A DNA stretch of 64,000 nt, taken from Ruminococcus flavefaciens. GTDB taxonomy: Bacteria > Bacillota > Clostridia > Oscillospirales > Ruminococcaceae. Of the stretch, positions 16,592 through 26,248 are shown piece by piece. The position numbers and the translations under genes are program-made. Location of the stretch: NCBI RefSeq assembly GCF_900143025.1, contig NZ_FRCT01000005.1:124001-188000 (forward strand), read 5' to 3'. How positions within the stretch are numbered: the first letter of the stretch is position 1; each line of letters starts with the position of its first letter. The notes beneath the pieces are model-generated. The model saw only the letters and a program-made list of their open reading frames with translations. It ran no database searches and was not told the DNA's origin.

Positions 16592-17170
16592 ATGAACGGA
16601 AGACAATTTTTTGAGAAATTTGGTCCGGTGATCAAAAAGATATCAGGAGCCGTTTCGTTCCTTCCGCGAAGGATAAGGCTCTGGCTGTTCGATGCTTTCA
16701 AAAACAAATCAGGCAAAAGCGGAATACTTATAAGGTACATTTTACTGCGTACTCTTGCTAAAAAAACAGGGGATAACGTAGTAGTATTCCCGGGAGTCGT
16801 ATTTGAAAATATCGAAAATCTTAAAATAGGAAATAATGTTAGTATACATCAGTATTCGTATATTGATGCAGAGGGCGGGATAGACATAGGCGATGATGTT
16901 GCGATAGCACACAGATGCACTGTTCTTTCGAGCAATCATGGCTATTCCGATGACAGGATACCGATAAAGTATCAGGAAATGGAACTCGCCAAAACTACAT
17001 TAAAGGACAATATCTGGATCGGCTGCGGCACGATAATCCTTGCAGGCGTGACTGTGGGAAGCGGCTGCGTTATAGGCGCTAATTCGACTGTTACGAAAAG
17101 CATTGATGATAATTCGGTTGCTGTAGGTACACCGTGTAAAGTTATAAAAAGAAGAGGGGTTAAATCGTGA
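16592..17170 (+). CDS. Hexapeptide-repeat acyltransferase
   Basis: 192 residues. Left-handed beta-helix repeats ([IV]G..[CV]) run from ~75 to ~180, with the catalytic-type His in SSNHGY (~111) and the SIDDNSVAVGTPCKVIK end typical of maltose/galactoside O-acetyltransferase-like enzymes. It probably acetylates a sugar of the repeat unit or its precursor. The last codons overlap the next start (GTGA). Confidence 0.9.
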   Translation: MNGRQFFEKFGPVIKKISGAVSFLPRRIRLWLFDAFKNKSGKSGILIRYILLRTLAKKTGDNVVVFPGVVFENIENLKIGNNVSIHQYSYIDAEGGIDIGDDVAIAHRCTVLSSNHGYSDDRIPIKYQEMELAKTTLKDNIWIGCGTIILAGVTVGSGCVIGANSTVTKSIDDNSVAVGTPCKVIKRRGVKS

Positions 17171-17913
17171 TTACTTATAAAGACGTTGAAGATAAGGCAA
17201 TGCCGCCCGAAAAGCGTGCAGAAGCCAAGGGCGATATTTTCTCGTATTATGTGGGACGCAAACTGACATACTGGATGACTATACCGCTTTTATACACTAA
17301 TATTACGCCTAATACCGTAACATGGATATCTATATACTGCCTTCTGGCAAGCTTTGGTGTTCTGTGCTTTGCAGAAACGCTTCCGTTCATTATTATTGGT
17401 TGGGCGTTGTTTTTCTTGTGGAGCCTGCTCGACGGTGTAGACGGCAATATCGCACGATATAAGAGACAGTTCTCAAAGCTGGGCGATCTTTATGATACAA
17501 TGGGCGGATATCTGTCAATGGCACTTATCTACCTGGGCTTCGGTATAACCGCTTTCAGAACAGGCGGTATTCTTGAAGATTATATCTCCATAGATGCGGA
17601 ATGGTATATCGTTTTCGGCGCTTTGTCAAGTATATTCTCTATTTTCCCGAGACTTATGATGCATAAGATCATTTCCTCTTACATGAGCACAGATGCCGTA
17701 AGATCGGTAAAGAACAAAAGCGAATATGGTCTTGTAAAAAGACTTGCACTTAATGTATCTTCCATTGCAGGCGGCGTTATGGTAATATCATTTGTATGTA
17801 TCCTTATTGGAGCAATGGACGTATTCACCATTGCTTACTTTGGTCTGAACACCCTTAAAATGGTGGCTGCACTTTATTCTATATTTAATAATATAAAAAA
17901 GGAGAGCAATTAA
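17167..17913 (+). CDS. CDP-alcohol phosphotransferase family membrane protein
   Basis: 248 residues, GTG start overlapping the upstream stop, RBS AGAGGGG. About six hydrophobic segments. The family motif near 87-109 reads D-G-V-D-G-N-I-A-R-x8-G-x3-D-x3-G: the first three aspartates are kept but the fourth, the usual catalytic base, is Gly. Such enzymes swap the CMP of a CDP-alcohol for another alcohol. Next to a cytidylyltransferase and an SDR, it may use a CDP-polyol for the glycan. Either a divergent active subfamily or inactive; not decided. Confidence 0.8.
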   Translation: MITYKDVEDKAMPPEKRAEAKGDIFSYYVGRKLTYWMTIPLLYTNITPNTVTWISIYCLLASFGVLCFAETLPFIIIGWALFFLWSLLDGVDGNIARYKRQFSKLGDLYDTMGGYLSMALIYLGFGITAFRTGGILEDYISIDAEWYIVFGALSSIFSIFPRLMMHKIISSYMSTDAVRSVKNKSEYGLVKRLALNVSSIAGGVMVISFVCILIGAMDVFTIAYFGLNTLKMVAALYSIFNNIKKESN

Positions 17914-17914
17914 G

Positions 17915-18631
17915 ATGAATATAGCACTTCTGACCGCTGCAGGCTCAGGCACAAGAATGCATCAGGATATCCCCAAGCAGTTCCTTCACGTTGATAACAA
18001 GCCTGTTATCATTCATACTATGGAAGCATTCCAGAGACACCCGAGCATTGATGCCATTATCGTTGTTACCATTGATTCATGGAGCGAGGTAGTATGGGCA
18101 TACGCAAAACAGTTCAATATCGATAAGCTCAAATGGGTAGTTCCCGGCGGAAGCACAGGACAGGAATCTATCCATAACGGCCTTGTTACACTTGCAAATG
18201 CAGGTATTGAAGAAGATATAGTTGTTATGATACATGATGGCAACCGCCCTCTTGTTACTTCAGAGATAATATCGGACAGCCTTGCAACATTCAAAAAGTA
18301 CGGAAGTGCTGTTGCTGTTATTCCGTGTACTGAGGTAGTATTCGAGAGTGAGGACGGTTTTTCTTCATGCGTATCCACAGAACGCGAAAAGCTGTTCAGG
18401 ACCCAGACACCTCATACCTACAGACTCAACGAGCTTCTTGAAGCTCACAAGGAAGCAGCGGAGAGAGGTATCGAGGGTACCGCTGCAAGCTGTATGCTTA
18501 TGAAGGAGCTTGGAAAAATGACATATTTCTCCAAGGGCTCTGAGGCAAACTTCAAGCTCACCACACTGGAGGATCTCAGCCTTTTCAAGGCTCTGCTCAC
18601 TACAAAACAGGAAGATTGGATAAAGGGATAA
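17915..18631 (+). CDS. IspD/TarI-like cytidylyltransferase
   Basis: 238 residues. N-terminal LLTAAGSGTRM (4-14) and PKQF nucleotidyl-binding elements and the later FRTQTPHTYR and EGTAASCM segments match the IspD/TarI family, which makes CDP-methylerythritol or CDP-ribitol from CTP. In a glycan cluster, beside an SDR and a CDP-alcohol phosphotransferase, a polyol phosphate is a likelier substrate than methylerythritol phosphate. One-base gap to the previous gene and three to the next, so tightly coupled. Confidence 0.85.
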   Translation: MNIALLTAAGSGTRMHQDIPKQFLHVDNKPVIIHTMEAFQRHPSIDAIIVVTIDSWSEVVWAYAKQFNIDKLKWVVPGGSTGQESIHNGLVTLANAGIEEDIVVMIHDGNRPLVTSEIISDSLATFKKYGSAVAVIPCTEVVFESEDGFSSCVSTEREKLFRTQTPHTYRLNELLEAHKEAAERGIEGTAASCMLMKELGKMTYFSKGSEANFKLTTLEDLSLFKALLTTKQEDWIKG

Positions 18632-18634
18632 GAT

Positions 18635-19678
18635 ATGAATTATACGGATCTATATTATTCTGACCTTACGGCTGTTCAGAAATGTATTCCGAATTTATCG
18701 GAATTAAAGAATTCAAAGATATTTATTACAGGTGCTACAGGACTTATCGGCTCATGCATCGTGGATTTCCTTTTAAATCTCAATGATACCACAGATGCGA
18801 AAAATGTGATATATATAGGTTCACTCAGTACAGACGATGCTGAGGGAAGATTCGGCAAGGTGCTCGAAAGAGAAGATATAAAGTATATCGAGTATAACGC
18901 GCTGAAGGAGATAACTTTTGATATAGCCTTCGATTATATAATCCATGCGGCAAGCCTTGCAAGCCCTGAATTATACGTTACAAAGCCTGTCGAGACTATG
19001 CTCTGCAATCTCATGGGCTTACAGAAGCTCCTTGAATACTGCTGCAAAAAGGGCGTAAAGAGGATACTGTATATATCTTCAAGTGAGGTATACGGTAAGA
19101 AGGAAAACAACGAGCCCTATAAGATAGACGAATACGGATATCTTGATATACTCGGCAACAGAGCAAGCTATCCCTCTGCAAAGAGAGCTTCAGAGACCTT
19201 ATGTGCTTCATATGCAAGCGAATACGGTATTGATGTTATGATCGTCAGACCCGGACATATTTACGGTCCTACAGCTACACCGGGCGATAAAAGAGCATCA
19301 TCACAGTTCTTCCGTGATGTTATCGGCGGCAGCGATATAATTATGAAAAGTGCGGGAAGCCAGTTAAGATCATACTGCTATGTTGTTGACTGTGCATCGG
19401 CTATTCTGACCGTTATGCTCAACGGCAAGGTGTGCTTCCCTTATAATATTGCAAATACAGACTCTAATATTACTATCAGGGAGCTGGCTGAAACTATCTC
19501 ACGCTGCTCTGGAAAGAAGGTAGTATTTGAAAATCCAAGTGATTCCGAGAAAAAGGCTTTCAATATGATGGATAATTCCTGCCTTGATTCGACCGAGCTG
19601 TATAACCTCGGCTGGAAGGGCGAGTTTGACAGTGAAAGCGGTATTTCTCATACATATCAGATAATGAACTGCATTTAA
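18635..19678 (+). CDS. Extended SDR, NAD-dependent epimerase/dehydratase family
   Basis: 347 residues. Rossmann motif TGATGLIGS near 31-39, and YPSAK (Tyr and Lys of the catalytic YxxxK) near 178. It resembles the NAD-dependent partners found next to IspD-like genes in capsule loci that make CDP-polyols such as arabinitol (recalled from pneumococcal capsules). The exact reaction is unknown. Frame and spacing (3 bp) suggest translation coupled with the cytidylyltransferase. Confidence 0.82.
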   Translation: MNYTDLYYSDLTAVQKCIPNLSELKNSKIFITGATGLIGSCIVDFLLNLNDTTDAKNVIYIGSLSTDDAEGRFGKVLEREDIKYIEYNALKEITFDIAFDYIIHAASLASPELYVTKPVETMLCNLMGLQKLLEYCCKKGVKRILYISSSEVYGKKENNEPYKIDEYGYLDILGNRASYPSAKRASETLCASYASEYGIDVMIVRPGHIYGPTATPGDKRASSQFFRDVIGGSDIIMKSAGSQLRSYCYVVDCASAILTVMLNGKVCFPYNIANTDSNITIRELAETISRCSGKKVVFENPSDSEKKAFNMMDNSCLDSTELYNLGWKGEFDSESGISHTYQIMNCI

Positions 19679-19702
19679 TCAAATGTGAATGGAGATTATT
19701 TA

Positions 19703-20689
19703 ATGAGTCAGTCTACGCCTATTATTATTCTGATGGCGACTTATAACGGAGAGCGTTATATCCGTCAGCAGCTTGACAGTATTTGTTCTCAGACCCTTAA
19801 AAACTGGACGCTCATCATTCGTGACGACGGTTCATCTGATGATACGGTGAATATTATCCGTCAGTATTGTGAGAATGATCCGCGCATACGCCTTATATGC
19901 AACGAAAGCGACAAGCATGGCGCATATCTTAATTTCTGGACGCTTATTGATCATGCAAAGAAGAATATAAAATTCGATTACTGCTTCTTTTCGGATCAGG
20001 ACGATATCTGGATACAGGATAAGCTGGAAGCTATGGTCGGCTTTGCAAAGAAATTCGATCAGACAAAGCCTCTGATGATATACAGCGATATGACGCTGAT
20101 CGACGGCGAGGATAATATCACTCTGAAAAGTGTGGATTCCGAAATGGGCATCGGCAGCATGAGCGGTCTTACGGAGTATTATTCCTCGGGCTTTATCTGG
20201 GGCTGTGCTGCTATGGTGAATTACAAGCTTATGGAGACAGTTCCTGTTTTTCCGCTTGATGATCCCCAAATAAGCATAATGTCGCATGATAATTATTATG
20301 CTAAATTCTGCCTTGCACACGGTGAGATACATTATCTGAACAAGCCGTATATCAAGCACAGAAGACACAGCTCAAATGTTACGAGCGGAAACAGCATAAA
20401 GCTTACACCGTTAATGGCGGTAAAGCGTCTTTTGTTCGGCTATAAGAAAACTGCAAAGACCCACGCAGGCGGGTATACGCAGACTCTTCTGACCATAAAT
20501 ATGATGAAAAGATCAAACCTTATGACCAGGGAGACTGCCGAGGTCGAAAGAGCTATAAAGAAAGGCGGCTTTTACGGCGTAAGAATGTTATCAAAGCATA
20601 AGGTAAAGCGTAAGCAGTTTTTCAGGACAGTCGGCATATATACAATAATGCTCCTGAAGAGCTATAAAAAATATATGACTGAGAGGTGA
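19703..20689 (+). CDS. Glycosyltransferase family 2 protein (rhamnosyltransferase-like)
   Basis: 328 residues from ATG 19703 with GGAG nine bases upstream; the earlier ATG at 19685 lacks an RBS. GT-A fold with IILMATYNGERYI, IRDDGSSDDT and an FSDQDDIW metal-binding region near 98-105. Likely adds rhamnose or a similar sugar, in keeping with the rml genes downstream (inference). Confidence 0.88.
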   Translation: MSQSTPIIILMATYNGERYIRQQLDSICSQTLKNWTLIIRDDGSSDDTVNIIRQYCENDPRIRLICNESDKHGAYLNFWTLIDHAKKNIKFDYCFFSDQDDIWIQDKLEAMVGFAKKFDQTKPLMIYSDMTLIDGEDNITLKSVDSEMGIGSMSGLTEYYSSGFIWGCAAMVNYKLMETVPVFPLDDPQISIMSHDNYYAKFCLAHGEIHYLNKPYIKHRRHSSNVTSGNSIKLTPLMAVKRLLFGYKKTAKTHAGGYTQTLLTINMMKRSNLMTRETAEVERAIKKGGFYGVRMLSKHKVKRKQFFRTVGIYTIMLLKSYKKYMTER

Positions 20690-20698
20690 GCGGAGTAA

Positions 20699-21637
20699 AT
20701 GAAAATAGCAGTTTTATTGGCAACATACAACAGTGAGAATTACGTAGGAGAACTGCTGGATTCTTTATTGGATCAAACCTTTCAGGATTTCGTTTGTTAC
20801 GTGCATGATGACGGCTCAAAGGATAAGACCCTTGATGTCGTAAGGGAGTATAGCTCGAAAAATCCGGGCAAGTTCATAATCCTGGATTATCCTTCCACAG
20901 GCTCTTCAAAGGCGAATTTCCTCTCCATGCTCAAATATGTAAAAGAGCCGTATGCTATGTTCTGCGACCATGATGACGTATGGTGCAGTGACAAGATAGA
21001 GGTATCATACAAGTCAATGCTGAAAATGGAACAGAAGTATCCTGAAACACCTGTAATGTGCTTCGGAGATATGAAGGTGGTTGACAGTCATCTCAAGGAG
21101 ATGTATCCCTCTTTTTTCAGCTATACCGGACTTGATCCGCACAGGACAGAGCTGAGACAGCTTTTGGTGGAAAATGTTGTTGCAGGCTGTACTGTTATTA
21201 TGAATAAAAAGCTTTACGACGCGGTTTTAAAGCTTAAAAGCTACGATAACATACAGATGCATGACCTTTGGGTAGCTTTGGTCGCATCTGCTATCGGTAA
21301 GATATATTACATAGATAAGGGTCTGCTGTTGTACCGTCAGCATGAAAGCAATGTTGTAGGTGCCGAAAAGAATATAAGCTTTGCTAAAAGAGTAAAACTT
21401 GTTCTGGACAGGCTCGTATCACGGGAATACGTCAAAAAGACGAAAAAGTGGCATTCCATGTTCAGATCACAGGCTTATGAATTGTCTGAGCTGCCCGAGG
21501 TCCCGGAAAAAACAAGAGAATTCCTGCGTCAGTTCTGTGAGCTGAAGAATAAAAATAAACTGAGCAGGATAATGTTCTACAAGAAACATCATATAGAAAG
21601 AAGAAAGAATAATTTCTGGTTTCTGTTATGGTGCTGA
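20699..21637 (+). CDS. Glycosyltransferase family 2 protein
   Basis: 312 residues. VLLATYNSENYV at the start, HDDGSKDKT near 40, FCDHDDVW near 87-94 (the metal-binding DxD-type segment) and QHESN near the C-terminal third. Same subfamily as the preceding gene, with which it may be an ancient duplicate. It would add the next sugar on the cytosolic side. Confidence 0.88.
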   Translation: MKIAVLLATYNSENYVGELLDSLLDQTFQDFVCYVHDDGSKDKTLDVVREYSSKNPGKFIILDYPSTGSSKANFLSMLKYVKEPYAMFCDHDDVWCSDKIEVSYKSMLKMEQKYPETPVMCFGDMKVVDSHLKEMYPSFFSYTGLDPHRTELRQLLVENVVAGCTVIMNKKLYDAVLKLKSYDNIQMHDLWVALVASAIGKIYYIDKGLLLYRQHESNVVGAEKNISFAKRVKLVLDRLVSREYVKKTKKWHSMFRSQAYELSELPEVPEKTREFLRQFCELKNKNKLSRIMFYKKHHIERRKNNFWFLLWC

Positions 21638-21654
21638 TGATTGGTGGGGAATAA

Positions 21655-22731
21655 ATGCTATTTTATTGGATATTGCTGTTTGTGGTATTTATACTCACAT
21701 TTGCAGGTCATTGCATCAATAATAAAAAATTCAAGAAAACGATCGTAATAGTTCTTTTCTTCATTATGTTCGTTCTGAGTGCATTCAGAGTCAACATAGG
21801 TGTCGATTACGCTGGATATCAGCGTATCTACCATGTTTATGAGAGCGGTTGGGGAAGTACCTTTGCAAGCGAACCGCTTTTCACTTTATTGAATATGTTT
21901 GCTGTAAAGCTGCATCTTGGCTTTTATTTTGTGATCGCCGTGACAGCACTGTTGACTTTATTGCCGATATGCTATATAGCATATAAGGAAAATGCACCGT
22001 TATTGATGGGCGTGTATTATCTTTTCCTTTATTCCATGTCCTATTCGCTGGTTCGACAGTTTATCGCAATGTCGTTCTTGCTGCTGAGTACGTATCTGTA
22101 CATAAAGGGGCGGAATGTAAAGGCTCAGGTGATATTTGCCTTGTTGGCAGCAGGCTTCCATATTTCAGCTATCGCATTTATCGGAGTATTGTTCTTATCA
22201 AGATTTTCACGTATAGATCTGAAATATGCGCTTATATGCTGTTTCCTGCTGGTAGTAGTCTTTGGATTGCTCAAGGGAAAGGTAATAGGTATTTTTATAA
22301 GCCTGCTGAATAATACAAAATATTCCAGATACTTCAGCAATGAGAGCACCCATAACCATACTATCAGAACATCGAGCGGTCTTGGCGTAATACTCAGGTA
22401 TATGGTTTATTTCTGTTATCTTATAACAGCTAATTTCACCATTAAGGATAAAAAAAGCATCAGAGTATTCAATTTTATGTTCGTGGCATTCTTATTGTCA
22501 GATCTGCTTGCCATGAATGTCGAGATAATGATACGTTTCCGTATCCTGCTTTATGTTGTTCTGCTCATTCCCGTATTCCAGTTCAAGAGGATACACGATA
22601 AGGAAGTCGGCGGGTATCTCGTTAAGCTTGGCATGGTAATGATGCCAATTATGTATCTTATTGTAATGAAGTATCAATCAGATATTGTCGGCTGGAAAAA
22701 TGTTCCGTATCAGAGCTGGCTTATCAATTGA
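21655..22731 (+). CDS. EpsG-family polysaccharide polymerase (Wzy-like)
   Basis: 358 residues, about ten hydrophobic segments. The RVNIGVDYAGYQRIY segment near 43-57, then SYSLVRQFIAMS and GFHISA, is the hallmark of EpsG-type proteins, which polymerise repeat units outside the membrane. It is the polymerase candidate for this cluster together with the flippase at 24715. Codon use looks more AT-rich than in the housekeeping genes, as is common for glycan polymerases. Confidence 0.85.
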   Translation: MLFYWILLFVVFILTFAGHCINNKKFKKTIVIVLFFIMFVLSAFRVNIGVDYAGYQRIYHVYESGWGSTFASEPLFTLLNMFAVKLHLGFYFVIAVTALLTLLPICYIAYKENAPLLMGVYYLFLYSMSYSLVRQFIAMSFLLLSTYLYIKGRNVKAQVIFALLAAGFHISAIAFIGVLFLSRFSRIDLKYALICCFLLVVVFGLLKGKVIGIFISLLNNTKYSRYFSNESTHNHTIRTSSGLGVILRYMVYFCYLITANFTIKDKKSIRVFNFMFVAFLLSDLLAMNVEIMIRFRILLYVVLLIPVFQFKRIHDKEVGGYLVKLGMVMMPIMYLIVMKYQSDIVGWKNVPYQSWLIN

Positions 22732-22772
22732 CAGATATATTGAAAAATGTATAATATGAAAGGGTAAAGTTT

Positions 22773-23636
22773 ATGAGTCTGAAAAGCAAGATCATCAAGG
22801 CAATGCCTGACAGTTTGTTTTTGCGCTTATTTTATAAGCATCATATGGGAAAGAAGCTGAATTTAAAGGATCCAAAGACCTTTAATGAAAAGCTTCAGTG
22901 GCTTAAGCTCCATGACCGCAGACCTGAGTATACGACTATGGTCGATAAGTATGCTGTAAAAAAATATGTTGCAGATAAGATAGGTGAGCAGTATATAATA
23001 CCTACACTCGGTGTATGGGAAAAGTTTGATGATATTGACTTTGATAAGCTGCCTGACAGGTTCGTGCTTAAATGCACCCATGATTCAGGCGGATTAGCTA
23101 TCTGCAAGGATAAAAGCAACTTTGATATGCAGGCTGCAAGAGCTAAGATCGAAAAGAGCTTGAAGACAAACTATTATCATTCTCTGAGAGAATGGCCTTA
23201 TAAAAACGTACCGCCGCGCATAATTGCCGAGAAGTATATGACAGATGACGAGAACAGCGAAGGCTTCACTGACTATAAGTTCTTCTGCTTTGACGGCAAG
23301 GTGGACTGTGTTATGGTATGCCTTGACAGATATACCGGCGATACAAAGTTCTATTTCTTTGACAAGGACTGGAACCTGAAAAGGCTCAATAAGCGCGGTA
23401 AAGCTGCACCTGAAGGATTTACCATACCTAAGCCTGAATGTATGGATCAGATGTTTGAGCTTGCTGCAAAGCTTTCAGAAGGTATAACATTTGTCCGTGT
23501 TGATCTTTACCAGAGCTGCGGACAGATATATTTCGGTGAATTGACCTTTTATCCCGACAGCGGATTTGATGAAAATATACTTCCTGAGGCTGATGAGTAT
23601 TGGGGAAGGTTACTTAAATTAAAGAAGGAGAACTGA
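22773..23636 (+). CDS. TupA-like ATP-grasp protein
   Basis: 287 residues. The start (LFYKHHMGKKLNLKDPKTFNEKLQWLK) and the middle (DRFVLKCTHDSGG, KYMTDDE, DYKFFCFDGK) match the TupA-like ATP-grasp family, named from a teichuronopeptide gene of an alkaliphilic Bacillus. Family members are thought to form amide bonds between glycan uronic acids and amino acids. The next gene, 3 bp on, is an opine dehydrogenase, and uronate genes lie downstream, which fits an amide decoration (inference). Confidence 0.85.
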   Translation: MSLKSKIIKAMPDSLFLRLFYKHHMGKKLNLKDPKTFNEKLQWLKLHDRRPEYTTMVDKYAVKKYVADKIGEQYIIPTLGVWEKFDDIDFDKLPDRFVLKCTHDSGGLAICKDKSNFDMQAARAKIEKSLKTNYYHSLREWPYKNVPPRIIAEKYMTDDENSEGFTDYKFFCFDGKVDCVMVCLDRYTGDTKFYFFDKDWNLKRLNKRGKAAPEGFTIPKPECMDQMFELAAKLSEGITFVRVDLYQSCGQIYFGELTFYPDSGFDENILPEADEYWGRLLKLKKEN

Positions 23637-23638
23637 AT

Positions 23639-24715
23639 ATGCGAATTACAATTGCCGGAGTTGGTAACGCAGGATCAACAGTAGGAGCTGATTTATCAAA
23701 TAAAGGTCATCAGGTTACATTATTAAAAACTTCAAATAAACTTCATAATGAGCATTATGAAAAAATAAAAAAAGATAAAAACATTAAAGTAAATGATTTC
23801 AGCAATAAATATCTGGCTGAGTTGTTTTCCGTAACAGATGATGTGAAAAGTGCGATATCTGATGCAGAGTGCATTATTATATATATACAGACTAATTACC
23901 ATGAGAAGCTTATAAAAGATATAGTTCAGTATATGCATGACGGGCAGATAGTAATAATCGAGCCGGGATATATGTCAACGTGCTATTTTATTAAGCATAA
24001 CTGTCCTGATATTACTATAATCGAAGCTGAAAGCTCTCCGATCGACTGTAGGATCGTAAAACCCGGAGAAGTAAATGTTCTGTTTAAAAATGTACTTAAT
24101 CCATTCGGAGTATATCCGCTGTCGCATATTGAAATAGCAGAAAAATGTTTGAAGAGTTTAGGATATCCATTTGAATTTACTAAAAATGTAGTTGAAGCTG
24201 CTCTTCATAATCCAAATCTTATCGTTCATACAGTAGGAGCTATTTTCAGTATTCCGAGAATAGAGTATTCAAACGGCGATTATTGGATGTATAAGGAAGT
24301 GTTTACACCTCATATATGGAATGTCGTAGAGAGTCTGGATAAAGAAAAAATGGATATTTTAGAGGCTTTGAGCTGCGAAAGACTTCCATATGTTGAAGCT
24401 TGTAAAAAACGTAATTCAACAGATAAAACAGAGGATGCTCTTGAAGTTTTCTTTGATTATGCGAAGAATTCATCTCCTGCAGGACCGAATGTGCCTGATT
24501 CAAGATATATAACTGAAGATGTTCCGCAGGGATTGGTATTACTTGAATCATTAGGTCAGATCCTTAATATTCCAACTCCAACTTGTTCTGGATTGATAAA
24601 CTGTGCTAATGCAGCTTTAACTGTTGATTTCAGAAAAATCGGACGTACTGTTGAAGCTCTTGGCTACGATAATATTATTAAAATACTTAAAGAGAATGAA
24701 AAAGAGGGCTATTGA
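23639..24715 (+). CDS. Opine (octopine/nopaline) dehydrogenase family protein
   Basis: 358 residues. N-terminal GVGNAGSTVG Rossmann motif (7-16) and a C-terminal opine dehydrogenase domain with ALHNPNLIVHTVG near 188, carrying the His expected for catalysis. Such enzymes reductively couple an amino acid to a keto acid with NAD(P)H. In this cluster the opine product would be a candidate decoration for the polysaccharide. The gene is clearly more AT-rich than its neighbours (for example A/T-only runs near 23750-23780), suggesting separate acquisition. Confidence 0.85.
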   Translation: MRITIAGVGNAGSTVGADLSNKGHQVTLLKTSNKLHNEHYEKIKKDKNIKVNDFSNKYLAELFSVTDDVKSAISDAECIIIYIQTNYHEKLIKDIVQYMHDGQIVIIEPGYMSTCYFIKHNCPDITIIEAESSPIDCRIVKPGEVNVLFKNVLNPFGVYPLSHIEIAEKCLKSLGYPFEFTKNVVEAALHNPNLIVHTVGAIFSIPRIEYSNGDYWMYKEVFTPHIWNVVESLDKEKMDILEALSCERLPYVEACKKRNSTDKTEDALEVFFDYAKNSSPAGPNVPDSRYITEDVPQGLVLLESLGQILNIPTPTCSGLINCANAALTVDFRKIGRTVEALGYDNIIKILKENEKEGY

Positions 24716-26226
24716 TGGCAAGCAGAGGTAAAAAACTTGCTCTTAATACTGTAACATCACTTTCGTTGCAGGTAATTACAGTAATATGCGGATTTATTCT
24801 TCCGAGACTTATCATCGGAACGTTCGGCTCGAATGTAAACGGACTCGTAAACTCAATCAGTCAGTTTCTGGGAGTTATCACACTTCTTGATCTTGGCGTT
24901 GGTGCGGTAGTTCAGTCGTCATTGTATAAACCGCTTTCCGAGAAGGATAATGAAACCATAAGCAAGATATATGTATCAGCACATCGCTTCTTCAAGAGGC
25001 TGGCAACCATACTTATTGCTTATGTCGCAGTTCTTCTATTCGTATATCCGCTTATAGTAAATAAAAAATTTGATTTTCTGTTTACAGCAGCTCTTATCGG
25101 TGCAATAAGCATAAATACATTTTTCCAGTATTACTTCGGTATTGTAAACAGCTTGCTTCTTAGTGCGGATCAGAAGGGCTATATTCAGTATACAGCACAG
25201 ATAGTAGTTCTTATTGTAAATACTATAGCCTGTGCGATACTTATTAAGCTTGGTGCTTCCATTCAGCTTGTAAAGCTGACTACTTCCTTTATATTCCTGT
25301 TCAGACCGCTGTATCTGTTCTTCTATGTAAGAAAGCATTATGATATAGATACAAAGATACAGTTTACGGGAGAGCCTATAAAGCAAAAATGGAACGGAAT
25401 GGCACAGCATTTTGCAAGTTATGTTCTCAGCGGAACAGATAATATAGTTCTGACGTTGTTTTCAAGTCTCCTTAATGTTTCGATCTATTCGATATATAAT
25501 ATCGTTATCCTTGGCGTAAAAAACGCACTGCTCTCAATGACAGGCGGATTTCAGTCGCTTATCGGAGAAATGTTAGCGAAGAAAGAAAACGAAAAGCTGC
25601 ATAGTTTCTTTGGCTATGTGGAATGGATACTTCATACAGGAACAACTCTTATTTTTGGCTGTACGGGCATTCTTATCGTTTCTTTCGTTGAGGTATACAG
25701 CAAAACATTTAAAGATGCAGATTCCTATATCCAGCCGTTATTTGGTGTGCTGATAGTCTTAGCCAATGCAGGGCACTGTCTGAGACTGCCGTATAATATC
25801 CTGATCCTTTCGGCAGGACATTACAAGCAGACTCAGAGCAATTATATAGTTGCGATGATACTTAATATAGTAATATCCGTTGCTTTTGTCAAATTCTTCG
25901 GATTAGTCGGTGTAGCCATCGGAACTCTTGTTGCTATGGCATATCAGACTGTATGGATGGCTTGGTATGATTCAAAGAATATCATCAACTGGCCGTTCAA
26001 AAACTTCTTAAAGCAGTTGCTGGTCGATGCAGTCACAGTAGTGCTTGCAAGTGCAGCAACATTCAAGATACCAATGCTTTCAAAAACATATGTTGGCTTT
26101 TTTGTACGCGCGATAGAAGTATTTTTATGCTGGCTTGCTATAGTTTGTGTAATAAACTGTATATGCTATCCCGATAAGATCAAAAAGCTGACAGAAAAGC
26201 TTATAAAAAGAATTAAACACGCATAA
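24715..26226 (+). CDS. Oligosaccharide flippase (Wzx-type)
   Basis: 503 residues; ATG 24715 shares its A with the upstream TGA. Twelve to fourteen hydrophobic segments of the MOP/PST exporter superfamily, starting with NTVTSLSLQVITVICGF. It would flip undecaprenyl-linked repeat units to the outer face for polymerisation by the EpsG-type protein. No Wzz/Wzc chain-length pair is in the cluster. Confidence 0.9.
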   Translation: MASRGKKLALNTVTSLSLQVITVICGFILPRLIIGTFGSNVNGLVNSISQFLGVITLLDLGVGAVVQSSLYKPLSEKDNETISKIYVSAHRFFKRLATILIAYVAVLLFVYPLIVNKKFDFLFTAALIGAISINTFFQYYFGIVNSLLLSADQKGYIQYTAQIVVLIVNTIACAILIKLGASIQLVKLTTSFIFLFRPLYLFFYVRKHYDIDTKIQFTGEPIKQKWNGMAQHFASYVLSGTDNIVLTLFSSLLNVSIYSIYNIVILGVKNALLSMTGGFQSLIGEMLAKKENEKLHSFFGYVEWILHTGTTLIFGCTGILIVSFVEVYSKTFKDADSYIQPLFGVLIVLANAGHCLRLPYNILILSAGHYKQTQSNYIVAMILNIVISVAFVKFFGLVGVAIGTLVAMAYQTVWMAWYDSKNIINWPFKNFLKQLLVDAVTVVLASAATFKIPMLSKTYVGFFVRAIEVFLCWLAIVCVINCICYPDKIKKLTEKLIKRIKHA

Positions 26227-26248
26227 ATAACAGAAGGGTATAGTTTGT

